From the NCBI GenBank assembly GCA_001897995.1, contig MKRV01000298.1:1-60719 (forward strand): 60,719 nucleotides of DNA. The letters run 5' to 3'. This stretch comes from Alphaproteobacteria bacterium 65-37. GTDB taxonomy: Bacteria; Pseudomonadota; Alphaproteobacteria; Reyranellales; Reyranellaceae. The first letter of the stretch is position 1; each line of letters begins with the position of its first letter. The position numbers and the translations under genes are program-made. This document shows positions 1 to 8,872 of the stretch, piece by piece. Under the pieces are notes generated by a model. The model was not told the DNA's origin. It did no database searches and saw only the letters and a list, made by a program, of their open reading frames with translations.

Positions 1-28
1 CGCGCAACGACCACGACGGGAGATCGAA

Positions 29-355
29 ATGTCACTCTACGAACTGAGAACCTACACGCTTTACGTCGGCAAGATGACCGAAGCCGTGAAGCTCTACCAG
101 GAGTTTGGCTTCCCGGCCCTCGACAAGGGCGGTCACGCGAAGAATCTCGTCGGCTACTTCCAGGGCGATACGGGAACGATCAACCAGCTCGTCCACCTTT
201 GGAAATTCAACGACGATGCCCATCGCCGCAGCCACTGGGCAGCCGTCTTCTCCGATCCCGCTTTCATGGACGGCTTCGCCGTCAAATTTCGCCCCCTGGT
301 GATGAGCCAGGAGGTGAAGCTGCTGAACGCGGCTCCCTGGGGCCCCCATCCTTAG
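29..355 (+). CDS. NIPSNAP family protein
   Basis: A 108-residue protein that opens with the typical NIPSNAP start (YELRTYTL) and keeps the ferredoxin-like fold pattern, including HLWKFNDDAHR near residues 56-66. NIPSNAP proteins are small dimeric alpha/beta-barrel proteins, and in bacteria their biochemical role is mostly unknown. A GGGAG ribosome site lies about 7 bases before the ATG. The length matches single-domain bacterial members. The neighbour to the left is outside the window, so an operon cannot be judged. The family call is confident; no specific substrate can be given. Confidence 0.85.
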   Translation: MSLYELRTYTLYVGKMTEAVKLYQEFGFPALDKGGHAKNLVGYFQGDTGTINQLVHLWKFNDDAHRRSHWAAVFSDPAFMDGFAVKFRPLVMSQEVKLLNAAPWGPHP

Positions 356-471
356 GCCTTAGTGACCGGTCGACGGCATTCAGTGAGCCAATTCTTCGCA
401 GGCCGCGGGACACGATGTTCTCGCGCGAGCCTGCGGCAGCGGATAGGTTGTCCGCGGGTGTTTGACAGGAA

Positions 472-993
472 ATGATCTTCAATCTGACTTTGGTGCACGT
501 GCTGCTCGCATTGGGGGCCGGCAGTTGCGTGTACTTCGCTCTACGTGAGATCCGTCGCCGATACGTATCGATCTGGCGCCTGTTCGTGCCGGCAGCGTTG
601 GCAAGCCTGGTCGCAGCCTGCTTGTTCCTGCTCCAGGTCATCGCTCACCGTCCTCCCTGGGCGTTCGAAACGGCACTGCTCGTCGGCCTGGCCGTCGGCG
701 CCCTGCGCGGCTTCACGACGACGGTTCAAGTCGATCTCTACATGTCGCTTCTGCAGGATCGATCGCCGGCGAAGCGCGTCCTGCTCTGGGTTCCCATTGC
801 CCTCGCAATAGCCGTTGCCGTCGAAATCGTCGGTGCAGTCGTGGCACCTGCCCTCGACAATCTTAGGCTCGGCGCCGCGGTTGCCGCTGTCGCCTGCGCC
901 GGCCTGCTGATCGGCCGGGCCGCCGTCATGTCGGTGCGCATCACGATGGCAACGCTGAATCCAGGCCCGAGCCACCGCAAGCGGCCTTCCTAG
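472..993 (+). CDS. Small multi-pass membrane protein, unknown function
   Basis: A 173-residue hydrophobic protein with about five likely membrane helices (near residues 3-22, 36-56, 66-84, 103-126 and 131-152) and a basic C-terminal tail. I do not recognise a family. AGGA sits almost directly against the ATG, so a slightly later start (for example the GTG codons a few residues in) is possible. The gene ends 4 bases before the convergent antiporter gene, leaving no room for a terminator. The 116 bases between it and the NIPSNAP gene hold nothing I can identify. Confidence 0.6.
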   Translation: MIFNLTLVHVLLALGAGSCVYFALREIRRRYVSIWRLFVPAALASLVAACLFLLQVIAHRPPWAFETALLVGLAVGALRGFTTTVQVDLYMSLLQDRSPAKRVLLWVPIALAIAVAVEIVGAVVAPALDNLRLGAAVAAVACAGLLIGRAAVMSVRITMATLNPGPSHRKRPS

Positions 994-997
994 AGAT

Positions 998-2254
998 TCA
1001 GCCCTCGATGCCGGTTCGCGCGCGTCCCAGGACGGGATGGGCTGGCGACGGGGCCGCCTGCGCTCCGCACCGGCGTATGTAGCGCTCGGTCAGGATAGGC
1101 CCCACGACCGACGTCACGATAACCAGCACAAGGACCGTGTTCAGCATCGGCTGATCGAGCAGCCGTTCACCCGCCTTGTTCATTGCCTGGTAGCCGACCA
1201 GCGCTGCTGCCAGGGTCGCGGCGACTTGCGGCATGGTCAGTGAGCCCATGAGGCCACGTTCGGCTGCCGGATATTTCCAGGCATGGCCCACGGCCTGCGC
1301 AGCCAGCCACTTGGAGCCGATCAACCCTAACACGATTGCCGCGACCATCCCGGGGGTCGACACCACCGTTTCCACGAAGAGCTTCATGTCGACGAGAAAG
1401 CCGGTGACCACGAAGAATGCCGGCACGAAGAACTGATTGCCGATGAACTCGATCTTCTCCTTGGCCGAGGTGCCGCGCACCGCCTCGTTGACGGCAAGGC
1501 CGGCCAGGAAAGCGCCCAGGATCCCCTCCAGATTGAGCAGTTCGGCCAGGCATGAGCCGAAAGCCACGATCATCAGCATCAGGGTGAACGACGCGCCTTC
1601 GCTGCGTCCGGCCTTGTCGAACACCCAGCGGCCAACCCGTCCCAATATCCCCACCATGACAAAGATGAAGAAAGCGAGTTCCGCCAACTGCCGCAGAAGC
1701 GACATCCATTCGAAGCCCGTGCGGTGCGTTGTGACGCAGAGCGCCAGCACCAGGAGCGACGCCATGTCGGTCAGGATCGTGGCGCCGACGGTGACATTGA
1801 CCGATGGCAGCTTGCCGAGCCCGGCCGCCGCCACCATCGGATAGGCAATCAACGTGTGCGACGCCAGCAGGGAGCCGATCAGGATGGCCGATACGGTCCC
1901 GTAGCCGAATGCCAGGCCGACCGCGGTGCCGGCCAGCATCGGCAGGCTGAAAGTGACCACTCCGAAAAGAAATGCCCGAGTGCGGTTCTCGCGGAACAGT
2001 CGGAGATCGACCTCGAGCCCCACGAAGAACATCAGTAGGAGCTTGCCGAGTTCGGCGAAGAAGTTAGCGACCTCACCGCGCTCCGGCAGCACGCTGACAC
2101 CATGCGGCCCCAGAACGACGCCGACCAGGATATAGCCGACGACGAGCGGAATACGCAGGCGCGCCGTAAGATGCGGCACCAGCAGCATGAGAAACAGGGC
2201 AATGCCGAACCGCGCCATGAGGGGCAGTTTCACGGTGGCGAGATCGAATTCCAT
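998..2254 (-). CDS. CPA2-type cation:proton antiporter (Kef-like membrane domain)
   Basis: A 418-residue integral membrane protein with roughly 12 hydrophobic segments that resembles the Na+/H+ exchanger domain of Kef and other CPA2 transporters. Visible family features are the early VGYILVGVVLGP segment (about residues 38-49), FFVGLEVDLRLF (about 75-86), and the middle segment GAFLAGLAVNEAVRG. It probably exchanges K+ or Na+ for protons across the inner membrane. It lacks the cytoplasmic TrkA-N domain of full KefB/KefC, so regulation must differ. It lies 63 bases downstream of batD on the same strand and may be the last gene of that operon. Confidence 0.85.
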   Translation of the reverse strand: MEFDLATVKLPLMARFGIALFLMLLVPHLTARLRIPLVVGYILVGVVLGPHGVSVLPERGEVANFFAELGKLLLMFFVGLEVDLRLFRENRTRAFLFGVVTFSLPMLAGTAVGLAFGYGTVSAILIGSLLASHTLIAYPMVAAAGLGKLPSVNVTVGATILTDMASLLVLALCVTTHRTGFEWMSLLRQLAELAFFIFVMVGILGRVGRWVFDKAGRSEGASFTLMLMIVAFGSCLAELLNLEGILGAFLAGLAVNEAVRGTSAKEKIEFIGNQFFVPAFFVVTGFLVDMKLFVETVVSTPGMVAAIVLGLIGSKWLAAQAVGHAWKYPAAERGLMGSLTMPQVAATLAAALVGYQAMNKAGERLLDQPMLNTVLVLVIVTSVVGPILTERYIRRCGAQAAPSPAHPVLGRARTGIEG

Positions 2255-2317
2255 GGATGCCCGGGCCGACTAGTCGTTCCAACCTAGCTTACACGACGTG
2301 ATGACAACCGCTGCGCT

Positions 2318-3535
2318 CTAGGATGTCACCGGATTGAGGGGCGGCAACACGGTCGTCCGGCCGCGGGGTGCCGTCTTCCCTCGCAAGGCGTCGACCTGCT
2401 CGGCGAAGGCTTCGGCTTGGACGGACGACCAGGGTGCACCGCCGAAAAGGGCCGGTTCGATCTGCTCGGCGAGCCCCGAAACGTCGGTGGTCCGTGGCAG
2501 GCGCGATCTCCATAGGGCAAAAGCGCGAAAGATTGGATCGGGATCTCCCTGCCGGCAGGTCGCCATCAGATCCTGGAAAGCCTTCTCCTCCGAGCCCAAC
2601 CACCGCGCCCTGCGGACATTTCGCCACCGCAGGACGCGCGGACCTGCCCATAGGGCCAATGCAACGACACCCAGGGCCGTCGCTGCAACGTAGATCCATC
2701 GTTCGACCCGGTCGCGGGCATTTTCAGTCGTGGGCGCTGCCGCGACCGTCAAGGCAATCCCGTCCCCCGTCGCGCGCCGCAGGCGCCCCGCGGACAGATC
2801 CCACCAGGGCTGCACCACATCCGGGATCGCGAAGGCTCCACCTGTCTCGAACACATAGGTCACCTTGTCCGTCCGCCGGCCGGTGAGCGACCCTCGATCG
2901 ACCCGGTCGTCGCTCTGGGGAGGGTCGACATAGACGCGAACACCCGACGGCGCGGCATAGGCAAGATCGAGCATCGCCATGCCCGGCACGTCGCCAGCCT
3001 CGCGGATAACTGTCCGTACGATGGCGTCACCTGCCTTGAATGGGCCCGACGGGCTCGGCGTCCATTGCTCCTTGAGTGTTAGCGAAGTGGTCGCGATGAC
3101 GGGTTGCGACGGGTCCACGCCAGGCGGCACGGCGACTTCCAGTGAGATGGCCTCTCCCTCGACACGTCCAACTGGCTCGCCTGCCGTGTCCAGCAGCGTG
3201 GCGGTCGGTGCGGCGATAACAAACTGGCCCCCGCGCCGGGCGTAGAAGGCAAACTCGAAGCGCTGACCGACATAGCTCTTGCCGTCGACCCTGTCGCTGA
3301 TCGTCGTCGCCTGGGTTTCGTAGCGGACGATCTGGGCTCCCGGCACGTCCGGGATCGAAACCCGCGGTGGACGCGGCATTTGATCGGGAAACAAGACGTC
3401 GACGAAGACGCTTACGCGCTGACCGAGGACGGCCCCCTGCTGTGGCTTGATCGAGGACCGCACGATCACGCCAGCCGTCTGGGCCGCAGCCGGCCAGGCC
3501 AGCAACAAGGCGATCAAGAGTGCCAGGGCTCTCAC
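2318..3535 (-). CDS. BatD-like protein (oxygen tolerance family)
   Basis: A 405-residue protein with a clear signal peptide (MRALALLIALLLAWPAAAQ), a long periplasmic beta-rich region and one membrane helix near residues 283-303, followed by a cytoplasmic tail. This is the BatD layout. Bat proteins work with a MoxR ATPase in envelope stress or oxygen tolerance, and BatD is thought to act in the periplasm. The start is GTG and overlaps the stop of the TPR gene by 4 bases (GTGA), showing translational coupling. The family assignment rests on layout and operon position as well as sequence. Confidence 0.8.
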   Translation of the reverse strand: MRALALLIALLLAWPAAAQTAGVIVRSSIKPQQGAVLGQRVSVFVDVLFPDQMPRPPRVSIPDVPGAQIVRYETQATTISDRVDGKSYVGQRFEFAFYARRGGQFVIAAPTATLLDTAGEPVGRVEGEAISLEVAVPPGVDPSQPVIATTSLTLKEQWTPSPSGPFKAGDAIVRTVIREAGDVPGMAMLDLAYAAPSGVRVYVDPPQSDDRVDRGSLTGRRTDKVTYVFETGGAFAIPDVVQPWWDLSAGRLRRATGDGIALTVAAAPTTENARDRVERWIYVAATALGVVALALWAGPRVLRWRNVRRARWLGSEEKAFQDLMATCRQGDPDPIFRAFALWRSRLPRTTDVSGLAEQIEPALFGGAPWSSVQAEAFAEQVDALRGKTAPRGRTTVLPPLNPVTS

Positions 3536-4152
3536 GGCGAGGCACTTTCGAGCTGAGCTGCGAACCGCGCCTTGAGAAAGTCGGCAGGTCGGTTCTGCAA
3601 CCGTTTGAGCCAGACGGCCCTCGCCGCCGCGTCGCTCATCACGGCGCCGGTCGTCTGGGTTTCCTGCCCTTCCTGATTTTTCTTGTCCTTGTCATAGACG
3701 ATCTCGTCGGCGCCCTCGCGCTGGTCGCCCGCATCGGCGCCTTTCTGCCGTATTCTTTCGCCGCGGAGCTTCGCCAGGTTGCGATTTGCTTCGGCCGCCG
3801 CCCAGCCCGGTCGCAAGACCAGCGCGCGGTCGTAGCGTGCGACGGCATCGTCGTATTTGCCCAGCATCACCAGGGCATTGCCCTGGTCGTAAGCCGCCTC
3901 CGCCGTATCCATGCCACCGAAGAGCTGCGCCGCTTCCTTGAAGTCTCCAGCGTGAAAACGCGCGACGCCGGCCCACATCGGATCGGCAAAAGCCGCCGCG
4001 GCGTCGTGATAGCGGCCCTCCGCCATCAAGTGCCGCCCTCGCTGGTCGGGAGTCTCCCAGAGACCGTTCCAGCCCACTTGCCAGCCCACGATGGCCAAGG
4101 CCGCCGCAACCAGTCCCGTCACGCCGAGGAGAGCAATCCTGGATCGCGTCAT
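3532..4152 (-). CDS. TPR protein of the Bat operon (BatC-like)
   Basis: A 206-residue protein with an N-terminal membrane anchor (residues 4-24), then about three tetratricopeptide-like helix pairs (residues 38-130, for example AYDQGNALVMLGKYDDAVARYDRA, here cut into shorter pieces: GNALVMLGKYDDAVARYD), and a polar, charged C-terminus. TPR domains mount protein complexes; in Bat operons this protein is expected to face the periplasm beside the VWA proteins. The chosen ATG at 4152 overlaps the upstream stop by 4 bases; a longer reading frame to 4236 is only a shadow of batB. Confidence 0.8.
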   Translation of the reverse strand: MTRSRIALLGVTGLVAAALAIVGWQVGWNGLWETPDQRGRHLMAEGRYHDAAAAFADPMWAGVARFHAGDFKEAAQLFGGMDTAEAAYDQGNALVMLGKYDDAVARYDRALVLRPGWAAAEANRNLAKLRGERIRQKGADAGDQREGADEIVYDKDKKNQEGQETQTTGAVMSDAAARAVWLKRLQNRPADFLKARFAAQLESASP

Positions 4153-5078
4153 GAGGCAATCACCCAGCCGCGCCGGAACCAGAACAGGATCAGCAGCGCG
4201 ATGACGGGACTTAGCCACCATCCCGTCTCCTGCCAACGGACCGCGTCGCCAGCCGCCACGGGGGCGCCAGGGGCGTCCGCCAGGCGACGAGCGATCGTCG
4301 CGACATCCTCGCCATCCACCGTGGCCACGACTTCACGTGCATCGAGCGCCGATACGGCCGCGGCGAGGTTGGCGTCCGCGGCGACGACCTGTGGCGGGGC
4401 AACGGCGAACAGGATCACCGGCGGGCCGCCGGCAAGCGCCTTCAGGGCCGTCGCCTGCCCCGGCGCCACGGTGTCGGCGACGACCAGGATCGATCCCCCC
4501 TGGCTACCGTCGCGCAGCACCTCGGCCGCACGCTTCACCGCCTGGGCGAGTTGGTCGCCTTCGCGAGGCATGATCGACGGCGACAGAGCGCCAGCCATGC
4601 CAAGAACCACATCCCGATCCGGTGTGGGGGGCAGCACGAGGTGCGCGGTGCCGCTGTAGGCGATCAACCCTGCCGGCATGCCATCGCGCAGGCGCAGCAG
4701 ATCGGCCAGTTTCTGCCGTGCACGATCGAGCCGCGTCGGCGCCAGGTCGGTCGTGGTCATGGTGGGAGCCACCTTGAGAACGATCATCGCCGGTGCGGCC
4801 TGTTCGGCGAACGGTGACTTTTCGCGCTGCCAGGTCGGTCCGGCGACAGCCAGGATCGCCAGGAAAGCGCCTGCCAGCGCCAAGTGGTGCGGCTGGAGAA
4901 GTCGGCGAGACCGATCGCCGACAACGAGGTGCTTCAGGAGCTCGGGATCGATCACCCGCCGCCACCGACGTGTCGTGTCGCTCGCCTGCTGGCTCGCCCA
5001 CCACACCCCCAGCGCCGGGAGAGTCAGCAGTAGCGCCCACGGCCGCAGGAAATGAAAATTCTCGAGGAAGGCGGTCAC
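4149..5078 (-). CDS. BatB-like VWA membrane protein with degenerate MIDAS
   Basis: A 309-residue protein with membrane helices near residues 13-28, 64-80 and at the C-terminus, and a VWA-like fold between them. The pattern APTRLDRARQKLADLL after strand one is typical of BatB. In the metal-site position, where BatB-type proteins usually carry D-x-S-x-S, this protein reads K-V-A-P-T (residues 102-106), so the metal site looks lost. The start is GTG at 5078, with GGGAGG 7 bases upstream and a 4-base GTGA overlap with batA. It probably still joins the Bat complex structurally. Confidence 0.8.
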   Translation of the reverse strand: MTAFLENFHFLRPWALLLTLPALGVWWASQQASDTTRRWRRVIDPELLKHLVVGDRSRRLLQPHHLALAGAFLAILAVAGPTWQREKSPFAEQAAPAMIVLKVAPTMTTTDLAPTRLDRARQKLADLLRLRDGMPAGLIAYSGTAHLVLPPTPDRDVVLGMAGALSPSIMPREGDQLAQAVKRAAEVLRDGSQGGSILVVADTVAPGQATALKALAGGPPVILFAVAPPQVVAADANLAAAVSALDAREVVATVDGEDVATIARRLADAPGAPVAAGDAVRWQETGWWLSPVIALLILFWFRRGWVIAS

Positions 5079-6073
5079 GACGCCACCTCCCTTCGACGAT
5101 CCAACCGCGGCCACGACACGACCATCAGAAACTGAGCGCCGGTGGCCAGGACGATCAGGGCAAGCAGTGGCAGCCAGTAGAGCTCGCGGCGTGGCTGGTA
5201 GGTCACCGTATCGACCTTGCGTGTCTCGATCTGGTCGAGCCGCGTATAGATGCCAGCCAGCGCCTCGCGGTCGAGGGCCCGATAGAAACCGCCGCCGGTC
5301 GTGACGGCGACGTCCTTGAGGGCGGCCTCGTCGAGCTTCTCTTCGCCGGCTGCCGCCGGATCGCCGATCGCGACGGTGTGGATCACGATGCCCTTGTCGC
5401 GCGCGATGCGCGCGGCTTCAGCCGGCGGCACGTTGCTTGCCGTGTCGTTGCCGTCGGTCAAGGCGATCATCGTCTTCGCCGGTGCCGTCGTCCGGGCAAA
5501 CAGATTGATCCCCAGCCCGATCGCGTCACCCAGCACGGTGCGCGGCCCGGCCATGCCGACCTGCATTTCCTGCAAGAGCGTGCGCGCGAGCTTCAGGTCC
5601 GTCGTGAACGGCACCAGCGTGAAGGCGGCGTTGCCGAAGACGACGACGCCCACTCGATCACCCGTCCGCTTTGCCAGGAAGTCGTCGAGCACCTGCTTCG
5701 CCGCGGTCAGGCGGTCGACTTTGGCCCCGGACGTATCGGTGAAATCCTTGGTGTCCATCGACCCCGAGAGATCGACCAGCAGCAGCAGATCACGGGCCGG
5801 CTTTTCCTTGTGCAGCGGCGGTTCCAGCCATTGCGGCCGCATCAGCGCGGCAAGGGCCAGCCCCCAGCACAGGGCCAGGGTGACCGTCCGCCAGAAGCCA
5901 CGCTGCCGCGTCACCACGCCGTCGCTCGGCCGCAAGCCGCTTGCCGCCGTCAACGCGGCGAAGAACGGCACCTGCACGGCCCTCCGGCTTTCCTCGCGCA
6001 CCGGCAGAAGCCACCAGACCAACAGTGGCAAAGGCAGCAGAAGGGCAAGCCAGGGGAAAGCGAAGGTCAGCAT
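5075..6073 (-). CDS. BatA-like VWA domain membrane protein
   Basis: A 332-residue protein with two N-terminal helices (about 7-24 and 62-78), a VWA domain (about 95-275) and a C-terminal helix near 300-318, the usual Aerotolerance-regulator layout. The MIDAS motif is intact: DLSGSM at 101-106, plus LTDGND later in the domain. Such proteins display a metal-dependent binding face to the periplasm and partner with MoxR. The start MLTFAFPW at 6073 lies inside the end of the DUF4381 gene (7-base overlap). A frame extended to 6439 is antisense-type noise in another gene's frame. Confidence 0.88.
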   Translation of the reverse strand: MLTFAFPWLALLLPLPLLVWWLLPVREESRRAVQVPFFAALTAASGLRPSDGVVTRQRGFWRTVTLALCWGLALAALMRPQWLEPPLHKEKPARDLLLLVDLSGSMDTKDFTDTSGAKVDRLTAAKQVLDDFLAKRTGDRVGVVVFGNAAFTLVPFTTDLKLARTLLQEMQVGMAGPRTVLGDAIGLGINLFARTTAPAKTMIALTDGNDTASNVPPAEAARIARDKGIVIHTVAIGDPAAAGEEKLDEAALKDVAVTTGGGFYRALDREALAGIYTRLDQIETRKVDTVTYQPRRELYWLPLLALIVLATGAQFLMVVSWPRLDRRREVAS

Positions 6074-6501
6074 CGGTGCCGCCTGATCCAGCTCTTTGCC
6101 GCCGCGAGGACACCCGGCACGTCCCCTCCGCCGCCAAATGTCAGCGCTTCGAGATCGCGGCCGGCGCCAAGGGTGAACGCATCCATCCGCGCTGAACGGT
6201 CGAGGAATGCGCGCCATTCCTCGCCGGTCAGCGACGCCACCTCGGCGCGTGGCCAAGCAACCAGAGCGGCACGCTTCAGCACGGCGGAGATGTCGTGTGC
6301 TTCGACATGATCGAGTTCGAGGAGCGCCTGCCGGCGATAGGCATTGCGGCGGTGGCGATCCACAACGACGGCAACCAGGATTGCTCCGGCAGCGACGCAG
6401 CCAACCGCGAGGATCCACCATCCCGGTGCCGGCGGCCATAGCGGCACTTCGGGCGGCACGACGATGTCCTTCAGGTTGGAAAGGTCGGCCGGATCGCTCA
6501 T
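6067..6501 (-). CDS. DUF4381 domain protein
   Basis: A 144-residue protein with one membrane helix (about residues 28-47) preceded by a proline and tryptophan-rich stretch (LWPPAPGWWI), which is the hallmark of DUF4381. The rest is a cytoplasmic helical domain. DUF4381 proteins are found almost only between DUF58 and VWA genes in MoxR operons, as here; their biochemical role is unknown. It is 24 bases after the DUF58 gene and overlaps batA by 7 bases. Confidence 0.85.
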   Translation of the reverse strand: MSDPADLSNLKDIVVPPEVPLWPPAPGWWILAVGCVAAGAILVAVVVDRHRRNAYRRQALLELDHVEAHDISAVLKRAALVAWPRAEVASLTGEEWRAFLDRSARMDAFTLGAGRDLEALTFGGGGDVPGVLAAAKSWIRRHRC

Positions 6502-6525
6502 GGACGCTCGCTCATGGAAGCCTGC

Positions 6526-7467
6526 TCAAGCCGCTCGATGGCGCGCCAGGCGTCGCCCGAGTTGCTCGCGCAGTTGCTCGAGGACGTCGCGGTCGGTCAT
6601 GACCGCCAACACCGGAATGGCGCGCTGCAGCGAAAAACGTGCGGCGTTCGCACGACGTTCGGCATACCCCGCCGCAAAGCCGCGCCGCAGGTCACGCGCC
6701 GAAAGATCGACTTCGATCTGCTGCCGCCCATCCGCCAGGACGGCTCGACCGATATCCGGCAGCTCCGCCTCCAGCGGGTCGGAGACGAACACGGACAGGA
6801 CGTCGTTGTGGGCCGTGAGGCGTGTCACCTGTTTCACGGTCTCGTCGTCGGCGCCCGCGGTGTCGGAAATCAGGCAGACCAGCCAGTCGTGAGAGGCAAG
6901 GCGGGTGGCGCGCCGCAACGCGTCATTGAGCAGAGACGGGTCGGAAATGGCCTCGCTGCCCGCTGAAAGCAATCCGTTGTGACGGACAATCTCGGGCAGA
7001 ATGCGCCGCACGCCGGCGTCGCGTGACTCCGGTCTGATCTCGGTCACGCCGCCCGCTTCCGAGAACACGATGGCACCCACCCGGTCGCCCAGCGAGGCGA
7101 CACGAAACGCCGAGAGCGCCGCGGCTTCGGCCGCGACCACCGACTTCATTGCTCGTCGACTGCCGAAGAACATCGATCGTCGTTGGTCGACCAGCAGTAG
7201 GACGTTGCGATCGCGCTCCTCGGTATAGACACGAACATGCGGCGTCCCGAGCCTGGCGGTCGCCGTCCAGTCGATGGCGCGCGTATCGTCGCCTTCCACG
7301 TAGTGGCGTAGTTCCTCGAAATCGAGGCCGCGGCCCCGCAGCCGGGAGGCATGCCGGCCAGTCAGCAGGCTGTGCACCGGCTGGCGCGGCAGGAAGCTGA
7401 AGCCCTTGGCGCGATGGCGCAGGTGCAGCAGCTCATCGAGGGTCACGTAGGCTCGAGCCTGGCTCAA
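6526..7467 (-). CDS. DUF58 domain protein of the MoxR operon
   Basis: A 313-residue soluble protein with the DUF58 signature GDDTRAIDW at residues 59-67 and a VWA-like half domain after it (VDQRRSMFFGS at about 93-103). The metal-site motif is D-x-R-x-S instead of D-x-S-x-S, a variant I recall as common in this family. DUF58 proteins are the usual direct partner of MoxR ATPases. The gene begins 16 bases after moxR on the same strand. The start at 7467 is the first ATG and gives a family-like N-terminus. Confidence 0.85.
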   Translation of the reverse strand: MSQARAYVTLDELLHLRHRAKGFSFLPRQPVHSLLTGRHASRLRGRGLDFEELRHYVEGDDTRAIDWTATARLGTPHVRVYTEERDRNVLLLVDQRRSMFFGSRRAMKSVVAAEAAALSAFRVASLGDRVGAIVFSEAGGVTEIRPESRDAGVRRILPEIVRHNGLLSAGSEAISDPSLLNDALRRATRLASHDWLVCLISDTAGADDETVKQVTRLTAHNDVLSVFVSDPLEAELPDIGRAVLADGRQQIEVDLSARDLRRGFAAGYAERRANAARFSLQRAIPVLAVMTDRDVLEQLREQLGRRLARHRAA

Positions 7468-7483
7468 TCCACCCTCCTCGGCG

Positions 7484-8458
7484 TCAGGCGGCGACCGCCA
7501 CCTGTTTCAGAAGCTCGTCGATTACCGCATCCTTGCCCACGCCTTCCGCCGTGGCTTCGTATGAAAGGGCCAGGCGATGCCTCAGGCAGTCATGTGCGAC
7601 CGAGCGGACATCTTCGGGCAGAACGTGATCGCGGCCGCGCAGCCAGGCATGGACCCGCGAACTGCGATCCAGCGCCAGCGAGCCGCGCGGACTGGCGCCG
7701 ATCGTAATCCAATCCTTGAGCTTGTCGCCGAACTCCGAGGGACGCCGGGTCGCAGCGATCAGCGCAACGATATAGGTTTCGACCGCCTCGACGCTCTTCA
7801 CGCCGTCGATTTCGCCACGGGCGGCAAAGATCGCCTGCTGCGGCACCGGTTCGACGGCTGCCGTCTGCGCGCCCTGCGCCTGCTCCGCCCGCACCAGCTG
7901 CAAGACCTTGGCTTCGTCGGCGTCGCTCGGATAGTCGATGCGGATATGCATCAGGAAGCGGTCCATCTGTGCTTCTGGCAGGGGATACGTTCCCTCCTGC
8001 TCGATCGGATTCTGCGTCGCCAGTACCATGAACAGGTCGGGCAGCTTGTAGCGTTTGCCCGAAACCGTGACCTGGCGCTCTTCCATCGCCTCCAGCAAGG
8101 CGGACTGGACCTTGGCCGGGGCCCGGTTGATCTCGTCGGCCAGGACCAGATTGCCGAATACCGGCCCCTGGCGGAACTGGAAGGTGCCGGCGCCCGCTCC
8201 CTGACTGAGATAGATCTCGCCGCCGGTCACATCGGAGGGCAGAAGGTCCGGCGTGAACTGGATTCGACTGAACTCAGACTCCAGCGCCTTCGACAGGCTC
8301 TTGATCGCGCGCGTCTTGGCGAGACCGGGCAATCCCTCGATCAGGACATTGCCGTTGGCCAGCAAGGCGATCAGCAGCCGTTCGACCACCCGCTCCTGGC
8401 CGATCACCGAGGCATTCATGCGTCGCCGGATCTCGGCGATCTGATCGCGGGCGTTCAT
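7484..8458 (-). CDS. moxR: MoxR family AAA+ ATPase
   Basis: A 324-residue AAA+ ATPase of the MoxR type. The Walker A motif GLPGLAKT lies at residues 42-49, Walker B (VLADEINRAP) near 108-117, and the conserved run MEERQVTVSG and the sensor segment ATQNPIEQEGTYPLPEAQ follow. MoxR ATPases act as chaperones that activate metal or VWA-containing proteins, here most likely the Bat proteins downstream. The ATG at 8458 overlaps the stop of the DUF333 gene by 4 bases (ATGA), which fixes the start; the frame extended to 8641 is not real. Confidence 0.95.
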   Translation of the reverse strand: MNARDQIAEIRRRMNASVIGQERVVERLLIALLANGNVLIEGLPGLAKTRAIKSLSKALESEFSRIQFTPDLLPSDVTGGEIYLSQGAGAGTFQFRQGPVFGNLVLADEINRAPAKVQSALLEAMEERQVTVSGKRYKLPDLFMVLATQNPIEQEGTYPLPEAQMDRFLMHIRIDYPSDADEAKVLQLVRAEQAQGAQTAAVEPVPQQAIFAARGEIDGVKSVEAVETYIVALIAATRRPSEFGDKLKDWITIGASPRGSLALDRSSRVHAWLRGRDHVLPEDVRSVAHDCLRHRLALSYEATAEGVGKDAVIDELLKQVAVAA

Positions 8459-8862
8459 CGTGAACAGGTCCCCTTGTAGTAGGCATCGGCGTCGCAGGCC
8501 TTGCCACCCGGCAGCGAGCACACGCCCTTCTCGACCGCGGCCGTCGGCGCCGACGAGACCGCGTAGCGGCCACCCGTGATGGCGCAGTATCGGCCGGCTG
8601 CCGTGGCATAGCCGGTGACGCGCAGGCCACCCTTGGGACACTCGTCACGAAACAATGCCCACTCCTCGCACTGGTAATTGTCGACGAACACGCAGACACC
8701 ATACTGCCCGCCGTCGGGACGCTTCTCCATCTTGAGCGTCCCACCCTGCTTGATACAGTTCACCGAAGCCGGGTTGGCCAACTGTGGCGAGGACGGCGTC
8801 TGGGCCACAGCGCTGACGACGACGCCCGACAACAGAACACCGAGAACAACCGCACGCCGCAC
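8455..8862 (-). CDS. DUF333-like secreted protein, cysteine-rich
   Basis: A 135-residue protein with a signal peptide (VRRAVVLGVLLSGVVVSAVAQ) and a DUF333-like core: NPASVNCIKQGG, then KRPDGGQYGVCVF and CEEWALFRDECP, a pattern seen in small secreted 'putative hemolysin' proteins. A second cysteine-containing segment follows (GRYCAITGGRYAV, KGVCSLPGGKACDADAYYKGTC), giving about eight cysteines that probably form disulfides. I place the start at GTG 8862 because AGGAG stands 7 bases upstream and the signal peptide begins there; the longer frame to 9219 is a shadow of the sulfatase. It starts only 10 bases after the sulfatase stop. Confidence 0.75.
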   Translation of the reverse strand: MRRAVVLGVLLSGVVVSAVAQTPSSPQLANPASVNCIKQGGTLKMEKRPDGGQYGVCVFVDNYQCEEWALFRDECPKGGLRVTGYATAAGRYCAITGGRYAVSSAPTAAVEKGVCSLPGGKACDADAYYKGTCSR

Positions 8863-8872
8863 GGCTCCACTC

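Noticed and set aside
4793..6310. A 505-codon open frame opposite batA/batB
   Set aside because: Arginine/glutamine-rich shadow of the Bat genes, whose overlaps, ribosome sites and membrane helices are convincing.
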